NCBI GenBank assembly: GCA_039704465.1
Contig: JASFAU010000017.1
Coordinates: 731,250 to 795,249 of the forward strand
Direction: 5' to 3'
Length of the DNA: 64,000 nt
DNA from: Plasmodiophora brassicae
Taxonomy: Eukaryota; Endomyxa; Phytomyxea; Plasmodiophorida; Plasmodiophoridae
Each line of letters opens with the position of its first letter. Positions within the stretch are counted from its first letter, which is position 1. This document shows, piece after piece, positions 52,781 to 61,930 of this stretch. Under the pieces are notes generated by a model. That model searched no databases and was not told where the DNA came from. It saw only the letters and a program-made list of their open reading frames with translations. The position numbers and the translations under genes are program-made.

Positions 52781-53661
52781 GTGGCTGACATTCAGTTCGT
52801 CCTGGATGACATCGACGATGCTGTGGCGATGTTGCCAATAACCCTCCCGAATCGTTGCAGTCCGGGTCGACCTTCAGGCGATTGCAAGCTGCTTCCAACA
52901 TTGCAGTCAGGTACGTCGCCCTTCGTTTCCCTTTGCCAGCGATTTTCCCAAGGTGTTTGCAGGTCGTTTCCATATCATGACGGTAGCTGTATCACCATCC
53001 TCCGACTGCTGCCGACGATGCGTGCCGGCTCATGCGGGCGGCGTGCCGTCAATGCGTTTCGCCACCTGCATATCAGCGTGCTGGCCATCGCATGTGACGT
53101 CAGGCACGTCGCCGTCGCCAGAACGCTGCTGAGCGACAGCAGGAACGACCCGACGCGGATCGAAACGTATCACTGGGTATCGTGGCGCGACGTGGCCCTG
53201 TTGGCATCGTCCGGCTGCTGGTCGGCGACGCTCGCCTCGTGCGCGCCCTGGATTGCCCCGGCCTCCTCGTGGCCTGCAATTGTTCGGCCATTTCAACATC
53301 GTCGACAGTACCCTGGTGAGTGTTCGCGACGATTTCACATTGCCTCGTGGACCGGCGCTAAAGGTCGCTATCAGGAACGGCAACCTGAGCGTCCTCAATG
53401 CCCTACTAATTGCCGATGCCCAACTGGACTTACGCGGTGACGTCGATATCGCCCTGCTCTCCGCCGGTCGCTCCAATTCCGATGCAGGCGTCGCTCAGCG
53501 GCCATTGTGACGTTGTGCGGCTACTGACCGACGGAACGCGAGTTACGGACCGAGCAACACTTCTCAGGGCCATCACGGTCGCCAACGCGCGTCGTCTTAC
53601 CGGTGTCGCTGACCTGCTCGTCGGAAAATGGCGGGACCAACGTGCCATCATTCACACATAG
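52781..53661 (+). pseudogene. Decayed ankyrin-like gene
   Basis: Pieces of ankyrin-type repeats occur in successive frames on the plus strand: HISVLAIACDVRHVAVARTL, then GIVRLLVGDARLVRALDCPG, then FGHFNIVDSTL with PALKVAIRNGNLSVLNALL, then SGHCDVVRLLTDGTRVTD and TVANARRLTGVADLLVGKWR. The frame changes at about 53285 and 53470 are not bridged by plausible introns: the only GT-AG pairs there are ~20 bp. The simplest reading is a gene broken by frameshifts. A multi-intron gene with non-canonical sites cannot be ruled out. Confidence 0.45.
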
Positions 53662-53705
53662 CGGTGCTTTGAGGAGGGGCTGGTGCGCGTCCATTCGTGT
53701 GCCTC

Positions 53706-54230
53706 ATGGTCGGCATGACGCCTGTTGGCACGTGCCGCAACGTGACGTTCGCATGCCATTTCGATCGGCGTCTCGAGCAGATCATGATGTCCAGGCGGGA
53801 CTACTTTCGTCGCCTATGGTTCTCTTCGAATCCACAACTGACGACGTTGGCCGGCATGATAATGGCCATCGCGCCTCTCGAACTTTGTTACGTCATCTCT
53901 GCCTGTGCGCTCGCGTCCGACCTGTACGTAGGCAACAGCCTTCTGCTGCTGCTCACCATCGGTATTCACACATCCAGGTTTATCTGTGTGTTGAGCGTGT
54001 ACGTTTCCCTGTTCACGCCAAACCCGACACCGTGTTCTCTTGTGACTCTTTCAATTTTCAGTCTCTCCCAAGGCCTGGTCGCCTTGAGCTCCAGCGTACC
54101 GTTCGCGGATGTCCGGATCCCATCGTCAACGGCAAAGACGGTCTTCGCCACTCTGCTGGCCATCGACTATACAGTGATCGCCCTCCTGCTGTTCCGCAAG
54201 CGCGGTGCCCTCGTGACACTGAATGAGTAG
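53706..54230 (+). CDS. Hypothetical multi-pass membrane protein
   Basis: A single frame of 174 aa from ATG 53706. Four hydrophobic segments follow a basic start (RRDYFRRLWF): LTTLAGMIMAIAPLELCYVI, NSLLLLLTIGIHTSRFICVL, LVTLSIFSLSQGLVALSSSV and VFATLLAIDYTVIALLLF. The C-terminus is short and basic. The ATG at 53787 would remove only the N-terminal tail. No family recognised; it may encode the surviving part of a larger membrane protein. It sits directly after the decayed ankyrin gene, 45 bp away. Confidence 0.5.
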   Translation: MVGMTPVGTCRNVTFACHFDRRLEQIMMSRRDYFRRLWFSSNPQLTTLAGMIMAIAPLELCYVISACALASDLYVGNSLLLLLTIGIHTSRFICVLSVYVSLFTPNPTPCSLVTLSIFSLSQGLVALSSSVPFADVRIPSSTAKTVFATLLAIDYTVIALLLFRKRGALVTLNE

Positions 54231-55965
54231 GGCCGTCTGACAGCTGACAACGCATGACGCAAGAAGAAATCGGCCCAAAAAAATCGCATTTATGGACCCA
54301 GTTTTTTGGGACGTTAAGCCCCTTTGCCGAGCAACGTTGCCGCTTTAGCTTTCGCCCACGCCGGTGGCGGCAGTATGGGACCTGTGGACGACATCGCGCC
54401 TCCGGCCGACGGATGCCGTGTCGGCGTGAATCAGTCGCCGACTCCGTGTTGCGCTGCGACTGACGACGCTGACGATGCAGCCGATCGCCCACGTCCCCTG
54501 CCAATCGCCGACGATCCGACGACCAAGCCGGTGGTCGACGCCGCCCACTACATCGCCGTACACGGCTTCCCGATACGCCACGATGTTCACCATCGCACCT
54601 CGCCGATCGCCGACGACCTGTCGCGACCGCGTGCCCTGCCAGTGTCTGCGCCGTAAGCCGTTGCACCTCGAGGACAGGTACGAGTCATCGTTTGTTGCAC
54701 AGTGTCCCAGGCCCTCTGACGCGTTCGACACCGCCCTTATGCAGTCTCATGCCGTCGAGTCGGACCAGGTCCAACATGACCCCGGCGTGGTGGCTTCCGA
54801 CGCTTGGAACAATTGGTCATGCACGCCCCATGCCCGGCACCATGCGTTGATAGCGGGCTAACCAGTCGATGTCGTCGCCGGCCTCCCTGTCTGCGTGTCG
54901 AGCGGTGCCTGCCTGCTGCGTTGTGTTCGTCCTCGCGTCTCTCGAGTCGTCGACGTCCCGAGGCGCCTGCTCGCTGTTCCTGCGATCGACTGTGACGTAA
55001 TCGATGCATCCCACTGGACGTATGCCAACGCGCCCAACACGTCTGGACGACGCCATGCTCCGGTACGGACCGCTGTCTAATGCAAATGATCACGGCCTCA
55101 CACGTTCTGCACAGGACACTGCCGTCGCCAGTTACGACGCTGCCGGTCGTCAATGCCGCCCACTACATCGCGATATTCGACTAAGTTCGCGTCTGCAGGC
55201 TGCGGGTCCCCAACGACCCGTCGTGCTGCTCGCCGTGCTTACGTCCGCGTCGAAGTCACCGCCGAGCACCGACATGGGCCAACGGGATCACCTGCAACGC
55301 GACCATAAGGGGGCCTGCTGGGCTTCTGTGCATCTCCTGGTCAGGAGCGTGTCGTTGCCAAGATGCCCCATCGCCTGATACGGCTGCCTGCCCTGCTTGC
55401 GTCCGCGCCGACGTCGCTGCGACCGGGCCAACACATCGTCTACTAGGACAGCGGAACGTGATCATCTTCCTTAAGCGCGCCCAATATCTCTGGGTGCGAT
55501 TCCAGGACAGGTATAGTTTCTCGGCTGATGCGATATGACCTTCGCCTCTGACATGTGATGAACAGGCTAAGCCAGCTGCCGTGGGACGTCGCTTGTCCAT
55601 CATGGGAGCCTTCAAGCAGCCGTGGTTCTGCCAAATTGTCATTCTGCTCCACACGTGACGCGGTCGACTGCCCCACCCTAGCCGCCGGATGCAATTCGCC
55701 GTCTGCCCTGAACCGTCCTGCGATGACGGGCACTGGTGCAAATGCGTCGCCGGCCCCCCATCTGCCTGGTCGGCTGCCTCTGCCAACTCTGCTGGTTGCC
55801 CAGCAGGGTAGCGGTGCCCAGCGCCCGTTGCTGCCGGAAGCCTCGCGGACACCTGACTTTCGACAACGATCGTGCAGCATCCTTGACGCTATATCCCGAT
55901 AACCGTGGCCGTTCAATACACGCTGAACATGTTGACATGCGCGTACACCCACACGTGAAGAGCGT
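54231..55965. repeat. Degenerate dispersed repeat copies, no intact gene
   Basis: The region holds partial copies of a dispersed unit. One, near 54508-54560, reads IADDPTTKPVVDAAHYIAV on the plus strand. A second, near 55135-55175, shares CTGCCGGTCGTCAATGCCGC. A third part (55475-55600) matches later copies at 56940 and 57190: it reads RAQYLWVRFQDR followed by GT and ends ACATGTGATGAACAG. The last looks like the end of an exon plus an intron. Frames are broken throughout. Confidence 0.5.
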
Positions 55966-56555
55966 AACCAAGGACCAGTACATTCGTATGTGTGAGACCC
56001 GCTGCCCGCAACGGGCGGAGGGTGCCGTGTTGCTCCTCGACGTAAGCGGGCGTTAATACATTTTCAGAATTTCAGTAAGGTGCAGGTGCCGTACATGTAC
56101 GAGTTGATGACAATAAGACCAACCGAAGGGGATCGTAGCCAAGGAACAATACTCTCGATCGGATGTCTCAGACCCGCTATCCGCAACGGGGAGACAGTGC
56201 CGAATTGCCCTTCGTCGTAATCGGGAGCGTTAACACACTTTACGAATTTCAATACGGTGCAGAGGCCATCCCTTTACAAGTTTACGACAATAAGACAAAC
56301 CTAAAGGGAAGGTAACCGAGGAACAATACACTCGGAGGTGTGTGGCCCGCTGTCCGCAACGAGGAGAGAGTGCCGAATTGCTCCTCGTCGTAACCGGGAG
56401 CGTTAACACATTTTAACAATTTCAGCAAGATGCAGGGGCCAAACGTTTACGAGTTCCCGACAAACGTAAAGGGAACGTAACCGAGGAACAATACAGTCGG
56501 ATGTGTGGGACCCGCTGTCCGCAAAGGGTGGAGAGTGCCGAATTTCTCTTCGCGG
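55966..56555. repeat. ~170-bp tandem array, about 3.5 diverged copies
   Basis: Units start near 55966, 56137, 56308 and 56476. Each contains AGGAACAATAC, then CCGCTGTCCGCAACG, then GTGCCGAATTGCTCCTCGTC, then GGGAGCGTTAACACA followed by AATTTCA. The array is more AT-rich than its surroundings and has no coding frame. Divergence among copies is considerable, so it is old compared with the 144-bp satellite. Confidence 0.8.
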
Positions 56556-56579
56556 TTCTTCGGAGGGAAGGTACTCGAC

Positions 56580-57859
56580 ATTAAACGAGGGCAGTCGAGT
56601 TCGTACCTACTGATCTAGTTCCATCTCGGTATATGGATTTCCAATGAAGGCTGGCCTCGGCGAAAGTCCAGCAGGGCGCACCACTCCGTAGTTGCGTCGT
56701 CGTCGTCGCCGACGACCCGGCTACGCTGCCTGTCGTCAACGTCGTCCACGACATCGCCGTAAACGGTTCAACGGGTGTTCTGCGCCGTCGCACATCGCGG
56801 GTCGCCGACGACATGTCGTGCCTGCCTGACCTGCTTGCGTCCCCGCCGCCGTCTCCGCCGACCATATCGTCACGGGCCAAGGCGTCCCCAACGAAGGCAA
56901 CGCAACCTGCTGCGGCTCAGTACCTCTGGATGATGAATTGTATTCAGAACAGGTAAGTAGTATCGCGTATGACAAGCAACCATGGGCTGAGACATGTGCT
57001 GGACAGGAGACGGCAGCCGTCGATGCCGGGCGGTGCCAGGCGGTCCGACCACCTGCTCCACACCTGGGGCTATCGCATGTCGCGTATCCCCGACGACAGG
57101 TCCACGCCGACGTCGCCGCCGACCATATCGGCACGTGTAAAACGCATCCCCGGGGAAGGCAATGCAACCTGCTGCTGGTGTGTCAACGCGCTCAGTACCT
57201 CTGGATGAAGTATATCCAGAACAGGTACGCCGTAGCGCGTATGACCAGCGACCATGACCTCTGACATGTGATGGACAGGAGACGGCAGCCGTAGCTGTAC
57301 CGCATCGTCAGGCTTGCGACCACCTGGTCCCACGCCTGAGGCGACGCCTACCCCCTGTCGATCGCTGCGGTTGGTCGTTCGCGTCCCTGCCATAAACCCG
57401 TCATTCCATGTCGGCCACAGCGAGCAAGCGGCGCCGCCAGCGCCACCGTCCGCAAGCCCAGCTGCGCATGCCTACGCTGCTGGTTGCCCAACGTCCATTT
57501 CTACCGGCCGCCACGCGAACGCCTGCTATCTGATGACGATCGCCACCATCCCGGCCGGCGTATCGCGGCAAACAGGACCGTTCAATACAGGCAGAACCAG
57601 TTGTCACGCGTGTACACCGGCCATGCATGGCTTCCTGGCGTCAGCTGGTGCCGACCAGAGCAGGGCGGGACGCCGTCCGTCCCCAGCGTGTTCATCGACG
57701 TTGCGCCCGTCCCTTCATGTCGACGCATATGAAACCCATCCCATGACGTTGCCATGCCTGGTTAGGCCAAGCAATGCCTACCCTTACAATCGACCATCGA
57801 CGCTCTCGATGCTGCACCTCAAACAGACCCGTCCCGTGTGTTAAGTTACAAATACAAGT
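56580..57859. repeat. Further copies of the degenerate dispersed family
   Basis: A copy at 56696-56960 reads VADDPATLPVVNVVHDIAV and ends AAAQYLW. Another at 57060-57300 contains RAQYLWMKYIQNR followed by a GTACGCC donor and a CATGTGATGGACAG acceptor. A third part near 57470-57605 matches 55790-55960 (CTGCTGGTTGCCCA, ACCGTTCAATACA). No copy keeps an open frame over its length. The 176-codon frame at 57314-57844 has the composition of a shadow. Confidence 0.5.
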
Positions 57860-59064
57860 TTATGAACGGATACCATTGCATCTGTAGAAGAGCAGCCTGT
57901 AGACGCGCTTGTGGAGCAGGCTAGCCACTTGGGACTCTCCATACCGCACTAGGCGATTGGTGTCGCAGAAGACCCAGGAACCACCGGGTTGCTTGACCCA
58001 GGATATATAATGCCCTTCATCGTGCCCAGCCAATTGGGTGTCACTACCCTGGTAATCGACCAGGCCAACGAGATCGAAGTACGCTCTGCCAGTCTGAAAC
58101 GTCACTTCTGGCACCACGTCCTGCCCACAGGAGATATCAGACATCCAAGAGATCCACCCATCATCATCGCTTGATGTCCTGCACCTACCACCGTGGTCCT
58201 ACGACGCGCCATGCTGATCTGCGCTCCGTCAGGGCCGGGTTGCTGGACGATCTCCATCGGATCCTGCCGAACAATCAACAGTGACCCCGGCGTTGGACTC
58301 CTGGCCATGTGGCGGAACGTTGTCGACCGGTGCTCGACATCGTGACCAGGTTGGCAGGGAACGTTGGAGGTGCACCTCCTGGTGATCGTCTCCGACTGCT
58401 CCCCGACCAGAACCGTTGAGAGTTTGACTCGCCGGTGGCAGCCCTGCAGCATGACGACGGGCTGCTGACAAGGCGGGCGCGACGAGGCATGGCCGCAGGT
58501 GGCACACGTATCAACCACGTGTTCGACGAACTCGACGAGACTGCCAACAATCGGCTGTCCATCAGCGCCGACCATACGGTATGCCTCCATCTGCGATAGC
58601 AGTTCCAGGACGAAGTCGTCTGCGTCGTGCTGATGTCCGGCAGGAAACGACCGTGTCGCCCGGTCGGCGTTGCCCAGGCTGCTGATGAGCTCAACGAGCG
58701 CGTACGACGCCACGTTCGCATCCAGGCGGGGGTTCATCACCTGGTTGAACAGGCCCACCCAGGGCGCGTCGCCCGACACGCGGTGCCATCCAGGCAAACG
58801 ACGCAGGATATGGACCGGTGCAATGGCGAAGCAAATCTGCCGGCAGACGCCGGCCGCATCCACGTTCGATATGCCCGCTGGAAGTAGCGTGTCAGCACCA
58901 CACTCCTGAACGTCAACTTCAGCAGCGTCGATGACAATTGGATCGCGTTTCGTACCTGCGCAGGAGGTTCCGACCCTTGGGCGGGATCGCTGTGGGCGAT
59001 TCGTTCGGTGCGGCTCGAACGGTCGACAGCAGGTCGTTCGTGGACCTGCAGTTATTGCACGCAT
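57860..59064 (-). CDS. USP-like ubiquitin hydrolase with atypical Cys box
   Basis: Two exons, complement of 57860-58120 and 58189-59064 (68-bp intron, phase 0), give 378 aa. The N-terminal box reads GISNVDAAGVCRQICFAIAP, where active USPs have G-L-x-N-x-G-x-T-C. The QDA-type motif is present as QHDADDFVLELLSQM, and DTCATCGHAS suggests a zinc-binding finger. The His box, YFDLVGLVDYQG then AGHDEGHYISWVKQPGGSWV and YRLLFY, is well conserved. So the fold and general base are recognisable, but the nucleophile spacing is not. It may be inactive or use a shifted Cys. The upstream frame is open to 59229 without an ATG, so a 5' exon is possible. Confidence 0.65.
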
Positions 59065-59374
59065 GTCAGCTGTCTCCCTCGCCACAGTACCGGCGTTGGC
59101 AATTGGCAAACCTGTCTGCGCTTCCTCGCTGGGCGTTTCGCGAGGAGAGCCACTTGAACCCTCCTCCGCTTGCAAGTAAGCTTGGGTGCCTGCAATGTCA
59201 CGGGGGTTCAGTCTACACCCCGCTCGCAATACCTTCTAACCCAAATCACCCTGTACTCCGACGACCTGGAGGACGACTCGCAAACGTCGTTCGTGTCCTG
59301 GGACGGTGCGTCGCTGTCGTCGTCGCTCGACATCGGGTCCACATCCATCGTACTCTGTTCAGGCCCACAGTGGA

Positions 59375-61264
59375 TCAGCAGGATTGCACAATCAAGGCGA
59401 ATATCATCAGTACACGTACAGTTCGTCGGCACCTGATTGCCGACCGGTTCTGCAGTAGTGCTGCCCGCCGACTGGTTACTGTCCTGCGTACGGGGCGGCG
59501 CTCGTCACCGGCGTCGTCTCCTGCACCGCCGTCCTCAGATCCGTTGGCACCGGCAACGTCGATGCCGCTTCGCCGCCTTCGGACGGCGTCCAGGTACATC
59601 GGCACAAGCCGGGCAACGAGCGACGCGATCCGCTCAACGACGACATCGTTCTGGCGCCTCGACGTCAGGACGATGAGTTCGATCGCCACCAGCAAGACGT
59701 CGTAGGTGTGCTTCGTCGCGCACCAGACCTCGTTGAGCTTGGCGCCGACAGCGCCGATCAGCATGAGTTCGTGGGCGAAGTCGTCCCACTCAACCGCGCC
59801 TGCGTCCAGCGACCTGAGGACCGCCGACATGTCGACGACGTGGTCATCGCCGTCCCGCTCGTCAGCGTTCCTCTTCTCACCCACGTACGTCAACACTCGT
59901 CGACCGAGGCCGCGCGCATGGAAGATCATAAGGATGATCCTCTGCTGCAGGCCCCACTTGGACAGGTCCACGGGTGACGGCCACAGACCAGACACGCTCT
60001 TGACGAGTTTGCTGACCTGCGTCGACATCTGCCGGGGCGACTTCGACAGTTCAATCGTGTCGTCGACGCAGGGCCTCTGAACCAGCACCGCGTTGTGTGG
60101 ATCGCCCAGGAACCCGTCCCAATCGACCAAGACCGGGGTGCCTTTCCCGTCCTTCCTCGAATGCATCACGCCCATGATCAGGGCCATGGCTTCCCACGGC
60201 CAATGCCGGCGATGCTTGTTCCCGTGGAAGGCGGACGGCAGCGGCAGCTCCGCCCACGACCCTTGAGCCTGCGCCAGGGTGACCGACCGCGACGACAGCG
60301 GGACCTTGCTGATCTGCAGCGATCCAGCTGACGTCAACGGTACGATCAGGTCGGGATCACAGAGTGGCGGGACCAGCATGACGACCTGCTGGAGGATGTT
60401 CTTGAACTCGGCGGTAGGCACCCATCGACCCGCCGGACGCTGGCGCAGTGCACGACGCTGGGCCGGGCTGCTGTCGCCGGACGCCATGAGCATGCGGAGA
60501 TAGGCGTCGGTGACTCGCTCCGGAGGCGCATCAACAAGGACGACGGGAGGATGTACGACACGGCCATCCCAGCGTAGACGCAACGACACGTGAATGACAT
60601 CACGCCCCAGGGCTCGGCGCCTGCCTTGTACCCTCGTCACCAACGCGCGCATGACGTCGGCCTCTCGGAAACGACTAAGCGGCACGATGGACATGACGTC
60701 ACGCCAGAGCGCTACGTGCGGCAGCGTGTCCACGCCGGGCGACATCCAATTGAATGCCACCCACTCGGCGAACGTGATGTGTTGCATCGACGCGACTGAG
60801 GGGTCCAGCACGGATCCAGGGCTCGCCAGGCGATGCAGGGCGGCCGGTGACGGAAGGAACGACTTGAACAGATAGTCGTAGTCCTGGTCCAGGTCTGGGC
60901 GATCAAGCGCATGGCTGACGTACGGCGCGAGGACCTTCCTGGACCGCAGCTGGTCGAACGCGTACGCGCCCTCTGTCTGAAGCAGGTTGAGCGCCACAGC
61001 GGCTGGCGTCAACATGTCCGAGAGCATCGACGATAACGTTCGAAACCAGGAGCGGACCAGGTAGGTCAACGCATGCCGGCACCCCTTAACCGAAATCCGA
61101 AGGATCGTCGACATCACGTCGGCGTTGTCGAACCCATGGATAAAGTTCAGGAACTGGCCCTCGTGAATGCGCAGGTTTAAGGGGTCCATGAAAGCTGGAT
61201 CGATGAACACCCTGCCGGCCGACATGCAGAAATTGACGTAATCCAGGCGCGTCCCGGGCGACAT
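59375..61264 (-). CDS. Large hypothetical protein, 629 aa
   Basis: A single exon from the ATG at 61264 (the frame is open a little further to a GTG). The protein is globular and largely helical, with segments such as VFIDPAFMDPLNLRIHEGQF, GYDYLF-like Tyr/Asp runs, ITFAEWVAFNWMSPGVDTLP, ILQQVVMLVPPLCDPDLIVP and MALIMGVMHSRKDGKGTPVL. The C-terminal 60 residues are basic and end in a hydrophobic RVLMIFALIVQSC. No conserved motif or repeat is recognised. It is the longest unassigned gene of the window and lies next to the satellite. An N-terminal exon may be missing. Confidence 0.6.
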   Translation of the reverse strand: MSPGTRLDYVNFCMSAGRVFIDPAFMDPLNLRIHEGQFLNFIHGFDNADVMSTILRISVKGCRHALTYLVRSWFRTLSSMLSDMLTPAAVALNLLQTEGAYAFDQLRSRKVLAPYVSHALDRPDLDQDYDYLFKSFLPSPAALHRLASPGSVLDPSVASMQHITFAEWVAFNWMSPGVDTLPHVALWRDVMSIVPLSRFREADVMRALVTRVQGRRRALGRDVIHVSLRLRWDGRVVHPPVVLVDAPPERVTDAYLRMLMASGDSSPAQRRALRQRPAGRWVPTAEFKNILQQVVMLVPPLCDPDLIVPLTSAGSLQISKVPLSSRSVTLAQAQGSWAELPLPSAFHGNKHRRHWPWEAMALIMGVMHSRKDGKGTPVLVDWDGFLGDPHNAVLVQRPCVDDTIELSKSPRQMSTQVSKLVKSVSGLWPSPVDLSKWGLQQRIILMIFHARGLGRRVLTYVGEKRNADERDGDDHVVDMSAVLRSLDAGAVEWDDFAHELMLIGAVGAKLNEVWCATKHTYDVLLVAIELIVLTSRRQNDVVVERIASLVARLVPMYLDAVRRRRSGIDVAGANGSEDGGAGDDAGDERRPVRRTVTSRRAALLQNRSAIRCRRTVRVLMIFALIVQSC

Positions 61265-61449
61265 CCACACGCCGACATTGCTGTCAGGGGTACCGCCCTG
61301 GAAGAACCGGCTTGCCGAGATGGTAAAGGGTGATATGACAGGTGTATCCCTGGTCTTGGTTACGCAAAAAACGCTTGATCGCTTCCCAAAATAGCCCCGT
61401 TGATATTTTGCACGCGGTCGGGTGGCGTGTGGCGGCGCGGCGTGCGGTA

Positions 61450-61930
61450 GGTAGCCTGGGCGGATGCGCTATACACCATGGAGCGTGCGCCGTCCTCCGG
61501 CGCCTCCTACACGAGGTCGCGATGCGCATGCCCGTTGGAGGGCGGTATACGCCATAGACGTGGAGTCATCCCAACGTGAAGAAGGCGCCGACTCCATGGT
61601 GGGCGTCGCCCGCGCGACCGACGATCCGACGACGCTGCCGGTCGCCAACGCCGCCCTTCACGCCGAAGTCACCGTCGGCCTGTCGAGAGTCACCTGCCCG
61701 TCCCGCAGGTCGTCCAGCACGACAGCGCCCGCCAGCACCAGTTGCCGGCGATCGATATGCGAACGCCTGCCTACTATCGCCAAGTCGCCGCCGGCACGTC
61801 GCCTCACCCAGAACTGTCCAATACAAGCCGATGAGGTCGATACGCGCGTGCCCCGAGCGTGCTGGTCATCCTCGCCTCAGCCGGCACCGAGCGTCAGCGT
61901 TCGCTGCAATCGGTGCAGGCGCGGCAGTCC
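61450..61930. repeat. Degenerate copy of the dispersed family
   Basis: Around 61618-61680 the sequence again reads GATCCGACGACGCTGCCGGT followed by CGCCAACGCCGCCC, as near 54510 and 55140. About 120 bp later an ACTGTCCAATACA phrase matches the ends of the other copies. No intact gene is seen; minus frames here are short. Confidence 0.5.

Noticed and set aside
57314..57844. 176-codon plus-strand frame
   Set aside because: Low-complexity Pro/Ala/Thr/Ser composition, and it overlaps segments recognisable as degenerate repeat copies.
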